The notes beneath the pieces were generated by a model. It was not told the origin of the DNA, ran no database searches, and saw nothing but the letters and a program-made list of their open reading frames with translations. The translations under genes were made by a program, and so were the position numbers. Positions 43,104-52,436 of a stretch of 52,771 nt of DNA are shown piece after piece. Origin of the DNA: Desulfovermiculus halophilus DSM 18834 (GTDB lineage Bacteria; Desulfobacterota; Desulfovibrionia; Desulfovibrionales; Desulfothermaceae); contig NZ_JIAK01000022.1 of the NCBI RefSeq assembly GCF_000620765.1, positions 1 to 52,771 on the forward strand. The letters run 5' to 3'. Position 1 is the stretch's first letter; each line of letters opens with the position of its first letter.

Positions 43104-44006
43104 TTATTCATAGGCCGGGATCTCGATTTTGTGGCATTCCCCGTGTTTGAGGAGCTGTTCATACCTCGTGCACGGCCCTCCGAGCTCGCAGGCCCGGCTC
43201 AAATCGGCGCAGGCCTTTTGTTTCTGCCCCAGATTGAAATAAAGCAGACCGCGGTTGTACAAGGCCGGGATATAAGAGGTGTTCAGCCGCAGGGCTCGGG
43301 AATAGTCGGCCAAAGCGCCGTCGTACTCCCGCAGTCCCTGCCGGGCCAGACCACGGTTGAACTGATACAGGGGCACGTCTCCCTGGAGCATGGCTGCTTG
43401 GGAAAAGTCTTTGAGTGCGTCCTGATCACGACCCAGTCGCAGCCTGACCACACCCCGGCTGTTGAAGGCCTCGGGCATGTATGGATCGAGCTCGATGGCG
43501 GCTGAAAAGGCGTCCAGGGCTTGTTTCAAGTCTCCTTCCCGGGTCAAGGCCTGGCCGAGATTGAAAGCTATCCTCGAATCCTCCGGATCAAGCCTCTCGG
43601 CCCGGTGAAGTATATCCACTGCCTGGGCTGAGTTGTCCAGTTCCAGGAGCAGCTTTGCCTTGTTGACCAGGGCGGGGACCATCTGGGGGTCGATGTCCAG
43701 GGCCCGGTCATAATCTTTGAGCGCCTTGGCATTTTGCTTGAGCTGGGTATGGCATAGAGCCCGGTGAAAATGCAGGCGGGCGCTGTCCGGGGTCTGAGCC
43801 AGGGCTTGGGTGAGAATCCGTCTGGCCACATCATAATCCTGTTGGGCGTATTTAGTCAGGGCTATCTGCTCCAGCCGGGAGATTTGGGTGGAGCTCGCCT
43901 CTGAAATTCGACCCTTGGGTGTTGCACAGGCCGAAACCAAAAAAGGACAAAGCATGAGAATGACGCATGCAATTCTGGCCGGAGAAATTGCAAGACCTGA
44001 GAGCAT
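43104..44006 (-). CDS. TPR lipoprotein in the T2SS operon (candidate pilotin)
   Basis: A 300-residue protein with a lipoprotein signal (ILMLCPFLVSAC, lipidated Cys at about residue 27). About seven tetratricopeptide repeats follow (for example ARLHFHRALCHTQLKQNAKAL; MPEAFNSRGVVRLRLGRDQDAL). The residue after the Cys is Ala, so outer-membrane sorting is expected. It lies between gspM and gspC. PilF/PilW, the pilotins of type IV pilus secretins, are also TPR lipoproteins, and no GspS is present here. A pilotin-like role for GspD is therefore inferred, not shown. Confidence 0.85.
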   Translation of the reverse strand: MLSGLAISPARIACVILMLCPFLVSACATPKGRISEASSTQISRLEQIALTKYAQQDYDVARRILTQALAQTPDSARLHFHRALCHTQLKQNAKALKDYDRALDIDPQMVPALVNKAKLLLELDNSAQAVDILHRAERLDPEDSRIAFNLGQALTREGDLKQALDAFSAAIELDPYMPEAFNSRGVVRLRLGRDQDALKDFSQAAMLQGDVPLYQFNRGLARQGLREYDGALADYSRALRLNTSYIPALYNRGLLYFNLGQKQKACADLSRACELGGPCTRYEQLLKHGECHKIEIPAYE

Positions 44007-44470
44007 GGAGTTGAGCCTTTGATGAAGTGCGGAGCATCCTTAACTTGGGTGCAAGATTTGAATCTATCCCAAGCAGAAATAATTTGTAAAGGCAAAGGAT
44101 ACGTGTGTATCAACTGCCTGAAAAAAAAGATAGGTTTGGAAATACGGTTCAAAGAAATCAGACTAAATTTCAAGTATGCAAAATATTGCATAGCATATCC
44201 AGCCTGATGTGCATAAAAATGCATATAGAGATGGATAATATCTCGAAAGGGTGCGGGTTATATGCAAAAAAGAGAGTCGAGCATTCGTCTGTTCGGTTTG
44301 GGTTGCAATATCTGTATCTTTTTGCTGGGATTCGCAATCTTGTAGGGCCCCATTTTCAATAGAGACGGCAAGCTCTTATGCATGCGATTCCACTCCTTGT
44401 GTCCAAGAACCGGGACTAATGTAAAGGAGGCCAGCACGCTCAGATCGATACGCAGGAGCATGCTTCCGTC
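44007..44470. other. AT-rich intergenic region within the T2SS cluster
   Basis: These 464 bases between gspM and the TPR gene are clearly more AT-rich than their neighbours (44040-44340). They contain short reading frames on both strands without family resemblance. A truncated foldback right end (AGAGACGGCAAGCTCTTATG...GTCCAAGAACC) lies at 44361-44412. The rest might hold a promoter for the TPR-gspCDEFGHIJ part of the cluster; no clear consensus was found. Confidence 0.5.
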
Positions 44471-44980
44471 CTAGGAGACAAAGGTGGCAAAGACCAGGTC
44501 CACTCGAAGCCGGCCCGGCTCCTGGCGCGGGGAGCGGATGGTCATCCGTTCGATAAATATCCCCTCCGGAGCCTGTTCCACATGGGCCAGAAAAGTGGCC
44601 AGCCGGGCCAGGCGCACGGGTTCCAGGCGCATCTGGACCTTCTCTTGAGACCTGTCGTTTCGTTCGTCTGTCAGTGGGCGCATGTACTCCACGCTGCCTT
44701 TTATATTATCTTTTGTGGCTTGATTCTCCAAAAAAGAAAATAAGGTAAAGTCTTCTTGCTTTTGCCCACGCTCTTGAGGACCCTCGGACCGCTTTTGGGC
44801 TTCCTTGAGTTCGGCCCCGAGCTGTCTTAGTTCCTGCAGCCTGTGCAGGGCCTGCTCCTGGCTCTGTTTCAGCCCCTGCCGATAATGCTGTGCAGGGATC
44901 AGCCCCCATTGGATAAGGCCAACGAGCAGGAGCACAGCAGCTGCAGAGTACAGGAGCCGTTTTTTTTGCCTATCACTCAT
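44471..44980 (-). CDS. gspM: Type II secretion protein GspM
   Basis: A 169-residue bitopic inner-membrane protein. One N-terminal membrane helix (LLYSAAAVLLLVGLIQWGL) is followed by a coiled coil (about 33-65) and a ferredoxin-like periplasmic domain (VQMRLEPVRLARLATFLAHVE; IFIERMTIRSPRQEPGRLRVDL). Its start overlaps the gspL stop by 4 bp (ATGA). GspM stabilises the GspL/GspE platform. Confidence 0.88.
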   Translation of the reverse strand: MSDRQKKRLLYSAAAVLLLVGLIQWGLIPAQHYRQGLKQSQEQALHRLQELRQLGAELKEAQKRSEGPQERGQKQEDFTLFSFLENQATKDNIKGSVEYMRPLTDERNDRSQEKVQMRLEPVRLARLATFLAHVEQAPEGIFIERMTIRSPRQEPGRLRVDLVFATFVS

Positions 44981-46509
44981 CCGGCGTCCTCCAGTTGCAG
45001 GCGGAGGTTGAAGCTGACCCCGCTTTGGTCTTGATTGACAGTTGCTCCGTCTATGCTCGCTGTTTTCACCAAGCTTGAATTCTCCAAGGCGTTTTTGATC
45101 CGGTCAACCGATTTGAAGTTGGGAGCCGAGCCGTTGATGCGGACATTGCTGCCGTCCATGGCCAGCAAGGTGATCTGGATTCCTTCTCCAGAGGGCAGGG
45201 CGCGGCTGACTGTTTCCAGAACCCGACTCCCGGAGGCCGGAGGCCGCCCCTGCCCGGAACCGTCTCCCCGCAGGGCCCGGAGCCGGGATTGGATGACGCT
45301 TGTGTATTGTACCGGACGCACAGTGTCCGGCGCATCCGGAACACTCTGCTTAAAGGTGTCGGTGATTTTGGCGTTGAGCGTCTCGAGTCGGGATTTGTGC
45401 AGGAATATGTCCAGACCAAAGGCCCCTCCCCAACAGATGAGGATGGCGGCCAGAGATACGGCAATGAAGCGCAAATGGGGACGGAAAAGGGTCGATTCGG
45501 ACCCATGAGCGGGTGTGCTGCGCAGAAGGTTCAGTTCCTTCTTGTCCAGTCCGCCCCGGACCGCAGCAGCGGCCGGGAGGCAGGAAAGGGGGCACTCTGG
45601 GAGCAGACCTGAAGGGTCCTGGATTGTCCAGGGATCCAAAAGTTTCAGGTCCAGGCCGGCGGCCAGGGCTTGACTCAGGGTGTCTCTGGTCTGGAGTGAG
45701 CCAAGAGAGACCAAGTTCCGGGGCGGATCATGCCTGTCGGCGGTCATGAGGGTCATCCGGATTTGACGCAGGAGGTACTGAAAGGACGGAGACCCGGTCC
45801 AGTTTTCCATGGAAAGCTTAGAATGATCAGGAAGGGCTTCTTGATCATTATTCCGGGGAAGGACCCCCTGGCTCTGAAGCTCAATGAGCATATCACCCAG
45901 ACCGACAGGGATACAGCGTAAACAGGCCGGAAAACCGTCCGGCATCCACGTCAGATTGGTGCAGTCATCGTCGATCAGGACATATGCAGGGGCAGGGTCT
46001 GTATCAACCGGGAGCCGAGCAAGCCAAGAGGCCAGGGCTGTGGGGCGAAGGTGGACATGAGCCGTCTTCAAGCCGATTTCCTGCAGGGCATGGATCCAGG
46101 AATTTATGCTCTCCAATGGGTACAGGACAGCCATAACCGGCTGCTCTCCCTTGTGGTCCGGCCCCCTGGGGAGGATATCCCAGGCGTACTCGGCCAGGGA
46201 CAACGGAAGACGGCTTTCCAATTCATACCCGGCTACTTCCCGGATCTTGTCCAGATCGGTAAAGGGAAACACCAGGTTTTGAAACAATGCCAGGCAGTTG
46301 TTGAAGCTTAAAACCACCTGGTCGCAGGGCGTGTTTAGGGCAGCGATTCTGTTGTGCAGAACAGAGGCGGCCTGGGCGGGTTCATGGGAGGACCCGAGCT
46401 CAAGGGTAAAGGTCTCTTCCAGTCGCCGCCTCCTCCCCCCTCTGGATATGCCGGCTGCACTTATGCGGCTGGCACTGATCTCTATTCCCAGAATACGCGT
46501 ACCCATCAT
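44977..46509 (-). CDS. gspL: Type II secretion protein GspL (PilM/PilN-like fusion)
   Basis: A 510-residue protein. The N-terminal actin-like cytoplasmic domain (RILGIEISASRISAAGI; VVLSFNNCLALFQNLVFPF; YVLIDDDCTNLTW) is joined to one membrane helix (LRFIAVSLAAILICWGGAFG, about residues 350-370). A periplasmic PilN-like ferredoxin fold follows (LETVSRALPSGEGIQITLLA; VKTASIDGATVNQDQSGV). GspL couples the GspE ATPase to the inner-membrane platform. It starts 8 bp after gspK, and gspM overlaps its end. Confidence 0.92.
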   Translation of the reverse strand: MMGTRILGIEISASRISAAGISRGGRRRRLEETFTLELGSSHEPAQAASVLHNRIAALNTPCDQVVLSFNNCLALFQNLVFPFTDLDKIREVAGYELESRLPLSLAEYAWDILPRGPDHKGEQPVMAVLYPLESINSWIHALQEIGLKTAHVHLRPTALASWLARLPVDTDPAPAYVLIDDDCTNLTWMPDGFPACLRCIPVGLGDMLIELQSQGVLPRNNDQEALPDHSKLSMENWTGSPSFQYLLRQIRMTLMTADRHDPPRNLVSLGSLQTRDTLSQALAAGLDLKLLDPWTIQDPSGLLPECPLSCLPAAAAVRGGLDKKELNLLRSTPAHGSESTLFRPHLRFIAVSLAAILICWGGAFGLDIFLHKSRLETLNAKITDTFKQSVPDAPDTVRPVQYTSVIQSRLRALRGDGSGQGRPPASGSRVLETVSRALPSGEGIQITLLAMDGSNVRINGSAPNFKSVDRIKNALENSSLVKTASIDGATVNQDQSGVSFNLRLQLEDAG

Positions 46510-46517
46510 CGTGTCAC

Positions 46518-47531
46518 TTATTCCGTTTCTTTGTGCACGGGATCAAAGGTGATTGTGCCCTTTGAGATCTTCCGTCTGAGAACAATATACCTGGAGGTCT
46601 GAATGCCGCCGATGTCTGCTCTAAGCATCAAGGCGTAGATATCACTGGAAACAGCCACAAGCTCAGCCGGGAGCTGGACGTCGTTGTATCCGGCCATCCG
46701 GTTTCGATACCAGTCCGGTTCGGAAAGAAAGTCGTAATGCATGGGATCCCGGCGGTAGGCGGCCATTGTGGAGGCAAACTCCCGGGCCGTTTCCCTGGGG
46801 ATGTCCGGATTAACCATGGCGGCCAGGATCTCCGGCCGGGCAGTGTTGATATTGATTGCCCCCCGGGTGTGCACGCTTATGAGATCCAGGAGTCCGGGCC
46901 GGTCATCAGTTTGTTTGAAGATTTTTCCGGGCATGTCCTGGATGAACGCAAGCTCACCGGCAAAAAGAAGCGGCCCGTTGCGGCAGGAAATCCGGCCTTC
47001 TTCCAGGGCGTAGGTGTCGGCCTCGGCCCCATGCACTCCGCTGGGGTTGCTGTCAGTGTCCAGCCAGTCCTTGATCCTGGGCATGATCATTTCGAGCTTT
47101 TCCCGGGGCAGGGAAAAGGGAGGACTGCCCAAAAGATTGACCAGGGTCTGCCGGTGCGGTTCACTCCAGGCCCCGTCCTCGGTGACCAGGGAGTTGATGG
47201 GAAACTTGCCCTGCTCGTCAACCACAGTGGCATTCAGTGCTCCGTCCGGCAGAGGGGGAAGATCGACCTGGTCCTGATCCGGAAACAGAGCCCAGGGCTC
47301 CCCGTAATGGTCGGCCGTGCCCTTCCCGGTGTCCTCCGGGTCTTTTCTGTCCTGGGCCAGGAGGTATGCGACCAGGGCCTGAGCGGAACGGTTGACGGCC
47401 CGTCCCCGGGCGGTTGAGACGTAAATGGCCGCACTGGCCTGCTCCACCTGCATCCGGCGCATGGTCTCGGTGACCGTGACCACCAGGACGCTGATAATGA
47501 GCAAGGTGATGATCAAGATAGAGCCGCGCAA
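46518..47531 (-). CDS. gspK: Type II secretion minor pseudopilin GspK
   Basis: A 337-residue frame beginning at TTG (AGAGGA nine bases upstream) with a very short leader MRG before SILIITLLIISVLVVTVTE. The large alpha-helical insert and helix-hairpin-helix typical of GspK are present (FPINSLVTEDGAW; RIKDWLDTDSNPSGVHGAE; ININTARPEILAAM). An ATG overlapping the nadB stop reads MMLLKRTGSG in a different frame and terminates just inside gspK, so the exact start deserves checking. GspK caps the pseudopilus tip. First gsp gene of the cluster. Confidence 0.9.
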   Translation of the reverse strand: MRGSILIITLLIISVLVVTVTETMRRMQVEQASAAIYVSTARGRAVNRSAQALVAYLLAQDRKDPEDTGKGTADHYGEPWALFPDQDQVDLPPLPDGALNATVVDEQGKFPINSLVTEDGAWSEPHRQTLVNLLGSPPFSLPREKLEMIMPRIKDWLDTDSNPSGVHGAEADTYALEEGRISCRNGPLLFAGELAFIQDMPGKIFKQTDDRPGLLDLISVHTRGAININTARPEILAAMVNPDIPRETAREFASTMAAYRRDPMHYDFLSEPDWYRNRMAGYNDVQLPAELVAVSSDIYALMLRADIGGIQTSRYIVLRRKISKGTITFDPVHKETE

Positions 47532-47583
47532 ATCCTCCAGTCCTCTGTGGTGCTGTGGCCTGAGCCGGTGCGTTTCAGAAGCA

Positions 47584-49176
47584 TCATCCCTCGGTCCGGT
47601 AATGGCATCCCTGGCTGCGGGTGTTTTTCAGGGCAGCCCGGGTGATGACAACCGAGGCCTGGCAGCCGTGGAAGAGCTCGAGCAACGGCTTGCTGATCGG
47701 GGTGTTCTTGTAGAACTCGTGCAAACGGAGGCTTAAATTCTGCAGGTCCTGATGGGCCCGTTTCAGCCTGGACGTGGTGCGCACAATGCCCACGTAGTTC
47801 CACATGGTGTTCTTGATCTGAGCCCAGTCCTGGGCGATCAGGGCCGGGTCTTCGTTGTCTTCGCTTCCAGGATTGGCCCAGTCCGGGATGGAGTGCATGA
47901 GCTTCTGGCTGAGCATGTTCTTCCGCCTCATGCGGGAGGCGATGGATTTGGCCGCGTTTCTGCCCCAGAGCAGGCCTTCGAGCAGGGAGGTGCTGGCCAG
48001 GCGGTTGGCCCCGTGCACCCCGGTGCAGCTGCATTCGCCCACGGCGTACAGTCGGTTCAGGGTGGTCCGGCCCTCAAGATCCACCAGGAGGCCGCCGCAG
48101 AAAAAATGGGCGGCCGGGACCACTGGAATTGGATCTTTGCGCATGTCCACCCCAATCTCCAGGCATTTTTGGGATATGGTGGGAAACCGGCCGGCGATGT
48201 CTCCGGATACGAAATTGGCTGCATCCAGGTACACGAAATCGTCGCCGGTCTTGAGCATCTCCTGAACAATAGCCCTGGTGACCACGTCCCGGGGAGCCAG
48301 GTCCCCGCGGGGATCGTATTCCTTCATAAAGGGCGTTCCGTCCATGCGGATGAACCGGGCCCCTTCGCCGCGAACCGCCTCGGATATCAAGAACTGCTGG
48401 CCGCCGCGCTGGAACAGGGCGGTGGGGTGGAACTGAATGTATTCGCAGTTCATGGTTTTGACCCCGCTGCGATAGCCCATGCTCAGTCCGGAGCCGATGG
48501 ATGTGCGGGCATTGGTGGTGTGCACGTATACTTGCCCCACACCTCCGGTGGCCAGGACCGTGACGTCTGCCATCAAGGTCTCCACCTGAGAGGTGCGCAG
48601 ATTGTAGAAGTACGCGCCGACGCACTGGTTGGCCAACTGGTAATGAAACTCCAGCTTGGTGGAGTGGTGATGGGTGGTCAGAAGATCAATGGCCATCCGA
48701 TTGGTCAGGACGTCGATGTTCGGCTCCATGGCCACGGCCCGGTGCAGGCCCTCCATGATGGCCTTGCCGGTGTAGTCTGCGCAGTACAGGATGCGGTTGA
48801 CGCTGTGTCCCCCTTCCCTGGTCAGTTTGCACACGTCCTGCTGATCCCGTTCAAAGGGGATGTGCAGGGAATCGAGAAGGAACTCGCGCACCGCCTCCGG
48901 CCCATGCCGGGCCAGATGCTGGACCGCCCGGCGGTAATTGACATTCCAGCCGGCGGTCAGGATGTCCTTCTTCAGTTTGTCCGCCGAATCTTTTTCTCCG
49001 CGGTACACAATACCGCCCTGGGCCAGGACCGAGTTTCCGCTGCCCAGTTCAGATCCGGAGGAGACCAGGGTGACCTCCTGTCCGGCCCGGGCCAGTTCCA
49101 GGGCAGTGGTACATCCGGCTATGCCGGAGCCGATGACGAGGATTGATGCCTTGTGGCGGGGAGCTGTGTCGAACAT
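47584..49176 (-). CDS. nadB: L-aspartate oxidase NadB
   Basis: A 530-residue flavoenzyme of normal length. FAD-binding Rossmann motif ILVIGSGIAGCTTALELA is at the N-terminus. Substrate and flavin regions follow (GSGNSVLAQGGIVY; GGHSVNRILYCADYTG; FIQFHPTALF-like EYIQFHPTALF; RDVVTRAIVQEM; GVHGANRLASTSLLEGL), then the C-terminal helical domain. It oxidises aspartate to iminoaspartate with fumarate or O2, the first step of de novo NAD synthesis; NadA is not in the window. It lies downstream of nadC and 52 bp upstream of gspK, so NAD and secretion genes may share a transcript. Confidence 0.95.
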   Translation of the reverse strand: MFDTAPRHKASILVIGSGIAGCTTALELARAGQEVTLVSSGSELGSGNSVLAQGGIVYRGEKDSADKLKKDILTAGWNVNYRRAVQHLARHGPEAVREFLLDSLHIPFERDQQDVCKLTREGGHSVNRILYCADYTGKAIMEGLHRAVAMEPNIDVLTNRMAIDLLTTHHHSTKLEFHYQLANQCVGAYFYNLRTSQVETLMADVTVLATGGVGQVYVHTTNARTSIGSGLSMGYRSGVKTMNCEYIQFHPTALFQRGGQQFLISEAVRGEGARFIRMDGTPFMKEYDPRGDLAPRDVVTRAIVQEMLKTGDDFVYLDAANFVSGDIAGRFPTISQKCLEIGVDMRKDPIPVVPAAHFFCGGLLVDLEGRTTLNRLYAVGECSCTGVHGANRLASTSLLEGLLWGRNAAKSIASRMRRKNMLSQKLMHSIPDWANPGSEDNEDPALIAQDWAQIKNTMWNYVGIVRTTSRLKRAHQDLQNLSLRLHEFYKNTPISKPLLELFHGCQASVVITRAALKNTRSQGCHYRTEG

Positions 49177-49220
49177 AAGAGTTGGTCGTTTTCAGGTTCG
49201 GGTGTTTGTGGCCTGTTGGA

Positions 49221-50108
49221 TTACGCGTCAGCCTGGAGCTGCAGCCGCATGCTCAGGTCCAGAACCGGAGCGGAGTTGGTCAGGCAGCCAATGGAGATGA
49301 AATCCGCTCCCAGAGAGCCGAGCAGGGGAAGCTTTTCCAGGCTGACCCCCCCGCTGATCTCGGACTCGATGCCCTGGGGGATCAGGGGCAGGCAGGCCGC
49401 GATCTCCCGTTCATCCATGTTGTCCAGCATGATCCGATCCGCCTTGGCCTGGACAGCTTCCCGGACATGGTCCTGGGTCCGGCATTCGACTTCGATGGGC
49501 GGGCAGGGCCGGTACGCGGTCCGGAGCTTTTCCACGGCCGCAGTGATGGATCCGGCCTGATCGATGTGGTTGTCCTTGAGCATGAGCATTTGGCTCAGGT
49601 TCAAGCGATGGTTTTGGCCCCCTCCGATCTGCACGGCGTATTTCTCGGGATATCGAAGGCCGGGCAGAGTCTTGCGGGTGTCTAAGAGCCGGGTCGGTGT
49701 TCCCTGCAAGGCCTGAACAAAGGAAGCGGTCAGGGTGGCGATTCCGGACAAATGGGTCAGGTAATTGAGGATCACCCGCTCAGCCTTGAGCAGCAGCGTA
49801 GCCGAGCCGCGCAGGTGGCAAAGCTCTTGCCCGGAGGTCACCCGGCTGCCTTCACACACCAGCAGCTCGATGTCCGCCGCGTATCCGGAAGGGCCTGCCC
49901 CTTCCAGGATCAAAGCAACAAGGGGCAGGCCGGCAATGACTCCTTCGGCCTTGGCCACGACTGTGGCCTGCAGGATCTCATCCGGAGCAAAGAGGGCCTC
50001 GGAGGTCAGGTCCGGGCCGTCCTCTTCCAGGGCCATGTCAATGCTTTGCAGGAGCAGGTCCAAGGCCGGTCCGTGGAAGAAGGCATCAAAATCGGGGTGC
50101 CCGTTCAT
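49221..50108 (-). CDS. nadC: Nicotinate-nucleotide pyrophosphorylase NadC (quinolinate phosphoribosyltransferase)
   Basis: A 295-residue protein starting [11 protein letters not shown], whose ATG overlaps the UPF0173 stop (ATGA). QPRTase motifs are [34 protein letters not shown] (quoted as [11 protein letters not shown]), [37 protein letters not shown] and ISGGV. It converts quinolinate to nicotinate mononucleotide with PRPP. With nadB it provides two of the three de novo NAD steps. Confidence 0.95.
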   Translation of the reverse strand: MNGHPDFDAFFHGPALDLLLQSIDMALEEDGPDLTSEALFAPDEILQATVVAKAEGVIAGLPLVALILEGAGPSGYAADIELLVCEGSRVTSGQELCHLRGSATLLLKAERVILNYLTHLSGIATLTASFVQALQGTPTRLLDTRKTLPGLRYPEKYAVQIGGGQNHRLNLSQMLMLKDNHIDQAGSITAAVEKLRTAYRPCPPIEVECRTQDHVREAVQAKADRIMLDNMDEREIAACLPLIPQGIESEISGGVSLEKLPLLGSLGADFISIGCLTNSAPVLDLSMRLQLQADA

Positions 50109-50806
50109 GCCGAAAGTTCCATGCTCTGTCCGGGCTCCAGGTTGACCAGGCGGGCGGAGGCTCCGGCCTGCTGCAGCTCCCGGGCAAAGCGGTCGGTGTT
50201 TTGTTCCAGGACCGGAAACGAGCCCCAATGCATGGGCAATACGTTTTTGCATTGCAGCAAGTTGCAGGCCATGGCCGCCTGGGGCGGATCCATGGTGAAG
50301 ATCCCGCCGATGGGCAGCACGGCCAGATCGATGGAGAACATCTTGCCAAAGAGCTCCATGCTGGAAAAGATCCCGGTGTCACCGGCATGATAGAGGCAAT
50401 AGCCGTCTTCCAGGGTCAGGATGTATCCCACTGGGCAGCCGGTGGCCGAGGAGTGGAAGGCCTGGACCATGGTTACCTGGATTCCCTTGAACTCCACGGT
50501 CCCGCCAATGTTGAAGCCGATGCCGTTTACGATCTGCTCCTCAGGCACCCCGCTGTGTACGAGCTTGCCGGCGGTTTCAACCACCGCCCCGACATGGGCC
50601 CCGGTGGCTTTGCAGATATCCACGGCTTGGCCCATGTGGTCGTCGTGGTCATGGGTCACAAGAACCAGGTCCACCTGGGCGCAGGCATCAGATCCAACAC
50701 AGGCCGAGGGATTGCCTTCGAACCAGGGATCAATGAGGATGGAACAATTGGGGGTGGTGATTTGAAAATTGGAATGGCCGTGCCAGGTCAGGGTGTTTGA
50801 GGACAT
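50105..50806 (-). CDS. UPF0173 metal-dependent hydrolase (metallo-beta-lactamase fold)
   Basis: A 233-residue protein with a near-perfect AAGGAGG eight bases before [14 protein letters not shown]. Metal ligands are THDHDDHMG (the HxHxDH motif), the later Asp in YHAGDTGIF and the His in LPMHWGSF. This is the UPF0173/YtkL type; its physiological substrate is unknown. It is translationally coupled to nadC. Confidence 0.9.
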   Translation of the reverse strand: MSSNTLTWHGHSNFQITTPNCSILIDPWFEGNPSACVGSDACAQVDLVLVTHDHDDHMGQAVDICKATGAHVGAVVETAGKLVHSGVPEEQIVNGIGFNIGGTVEFKGIQVTMVQAFHSSATGCPVGYILTLEDGYCLYHAGDTGIFSSMELFGKMFSIDLAVLPIGGIFTMDPPQAAMACNLLQCKNVLPMHWGSFPVLEQNTDRFARELQQAGASARLVNLEPGQSMELSA

Positions 50807-50836
50807 GCGCATCACCTCCTTGTCGATGACGTCATT

Positions 50837-51457
50837 TTACGATTGCTGGCCGGGGGACGGTTGCCCGGAAAGGTCTCCCCAGCGGGGGGTCAGTGCATGG
50901 CTGATCCCCAACTGATCCAGTATACGCCCTACAAGATGATTGATCAAATCCTGAATAGTATCCGGGCAGTGGTAAAAGCCCGGTGAGGCGGGAACGATGC
51001 GCGCGCCGGCCCGGTCCAGACCAAGCATGTTTTCCAGGTGAATGCTGCTCAGAGGGGTTTCCCTGGGGACCACTATCAAAGGGAGCTTTTCCTTCAGGGT
51101 GACATCAGCGGCTCGATGGATGAGATTGCGTCCGGTCCCATGCCGGATATTGGCCAGGCTGGCCATGGAGCAGGGACAGACGATCATGCCCTGATGGAGC
51201 CAGGATCCGCTGGCTGGAGGGGCGGCAATGTCCATGCAATCGTGGAGCGTATATCCGTTTAAGGGCAGGTCCTCAAGCTTGGTCCCAGATTCAAGCTCCA
51301 GGATGGTTTCTGCTGCAGGGGAAATGATGACGTGAAGGTCGATGCGCGGATGCTCTGCAAGAACCTGAAGCAGGGACAGGGCATAGGGGGCGCCGCTTGC
51401 TCCGGTGATGGCCAGGAGAATCCGTTTTGAGCCGGAAGATTGAGCCGAGGAAGACAT
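50837..51457 (-). CDS. ubiX: Flavin prenyltransferase UbiX
   Basis: A 206-residue FMN-binding flavoprotein: ILLAITGASGAPYALSLLQV, VCPCSMASLANIRHGTGRNL, and the prenyl/phosphate site IVVPRETPLSSIHLENML. It makes prenylated FMN for UbiD-type decarboxylases; no ubiD is in the window. In anaerobes it may serve menaquinone or aromatic-acid metabolism. First gene of the minus-strand run ubiX-UPF0173-nadC-nadB-gsp. Confidence 0.93.
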   Translation of the reverse strand: MSSSAQSSGSKRILLAITGASGAPYALSLLQVLAEHPRIDLHVIISPAAETILELESGTKLEDLPLNGYTLHDCMDIAAPPASGSWLHQGMIVCPCSMASLANIRHGTGRNLIHRAADVTLKEKLPLIVVPRETPLSSIHLENMLGLDRAGARIVPASPGFYHCPDTIQDLINHLVGRILDQLGISHALTPRWGDLSGQPSPGQQS

Positions 51458-51573
51458 GAAAATCCAGTTGCGGGGTTGTTATGCAGGCTGCTGTGAACAC
51501 AGGAGAGGATAGAGAAAAGGAGGTCAATGAGCAAGCTCTGAGAAGTCGGATTTGGCCTCGGATGATCTGCGTA

Positions 51574-51602
51574 TTGACAACGAACACGCCTTGGGATAGA
51601 GA
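51574..51602 (+). promoter_or_regulatory. Putative sigma-70 promoter of the tRNA-Arg gene
   Basis: TTGACA (51574-51579) is separated by 17 bases from TAGAGA (51597-51602), which is a weak -10 match. It lies 11 bases upstream of the tRNA 5' end, a plausible distance for a short leader. Confidence 0.5.
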
Positions 51603-51613
51603 TGTCTTCTTTC

Positions 51614-51687
51614 GGGCAATTAGCTCAGACGGATAGAGCGCCAGCCTCCGGAGCTGGAGGCCGCAGGTTCGAATCCTGCATTGCCCA
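51614..51687 (+). tRNA. tRNA-Arg (anticodon CCG)
   Basis: The 74-nt cloverleaf has acceptor stem GGGCAAT/ATTGCCC and D arm GCTC...GAGC. The anticodon arm is CCAGC-CTCCGGA-GCTGG with anticodon CCG, and the T arm is GCAGG-TTCGAAT-CCTGC. The discriminator is A and CCA is not encoded. Confidence 0.95.
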
Positions 51688-51691
51688 TCCT

Positions 51692-51721
51692 AACGGGATC
51701 CTTCGGGATCCCGTTTTTTTT
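51692..51721 (+). terminator. Terminator after tRNA-Arg
   Basis: AACGGGATCC-TTCG-GGATCCCGTT is followed by seven or eight T residues, a textbook rho-independent terminator. Confidence 0.92.
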
Positions 51722-51758
51722 ATCTCCTGGGTCCAAGGGCCTCTTCCGGTGGGAGGTC

Positions 51759-52436
51759 TCAGCCGGGTTGACAGTTGCCTTGGGTTGAAGCGTTCTTTTT
51801 CAGCATCTCTTCCAGGACGGGCCCCAGTTTTTTCTTCTTGATCTTTTCCAGCAGAGTGGTCCGCTTCATATTCAGGATCTGGGCCGCCATCTTCTTGTTT
51901 CCCCTGGAGCGGCGGAGGGCATGCAGGATAAGCTGATCTTCAAGCTCGCTCATCCGGGAGTAGAAGTCCAGACTGCCCATGTTCTGCGTGCTCGAGGTGA
52001 TGGACGGGGGCTGATCCGAACGGCGGAAGCCTCTGTATTTGGGGGGCAGGTCCCCGGACTGGACGGTATGTTCGCAGTGCAGGATGCACATGCGCTGAAC
52101 CAGGTTTTCCAGCTCCCGGACATTGCCCGGCCAGGGATAGGTCTGCAGAGCCTGCATAGCCTGGGCTGAGAAGCGTTGGACCCCAAACTTGACTCCTCGA
52201 TTGTACATCATGATAAAGGTGTTGACCAAGGCCGGAATGTCTTCGGGCCGTTCCCGCAAAGGGGGAATGGTCAAGGGGACAACGCTTAAGCGGTAGTATA
52301 GATCCTGGCGAAAGCGCCCTTCCTGAACCGCCTGGTCCAGGTTGGTGTGGGTGGCGGCTATGCCCCGGACATTGACGGACATCGGGGAGGCGGCTCCAAC
52401 CGGCTCGATCTCCTGCTCCTGCAGGACCCTTAACCC
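51759..52436 (-). pseudogene. Sigma-54-dependent activator, 3' part, truncated by an IS
   Basis: The readable frame (about 225 residues) starts in LRVLQEQEIEPVGAASP and contains the distal AAA+ core (VRGIAATHTNLDQAV; FRQDLYYRLSVVPLTIPPLR, quoted in part), the sensor-II region YPWPGNVRELENLVQRM and a Fis-type helix-turn-helix (NKKMAAQILNMKRTTLLEKI). Walker A, the GAFTGA loop and any receiver are missing. Homology stops at about 52436, where sequence with insertion-sequence character begins. The remnant cannot activate sigma-54 promoters by itself. Confidence 0.85.

Noticed and set aside
44105-44362. 85-codon open frame in the AT-rich gap near gspM
   Set aside because: It ends in a repeat fragment, has no ribosome binding site and shows no conserved pattern.
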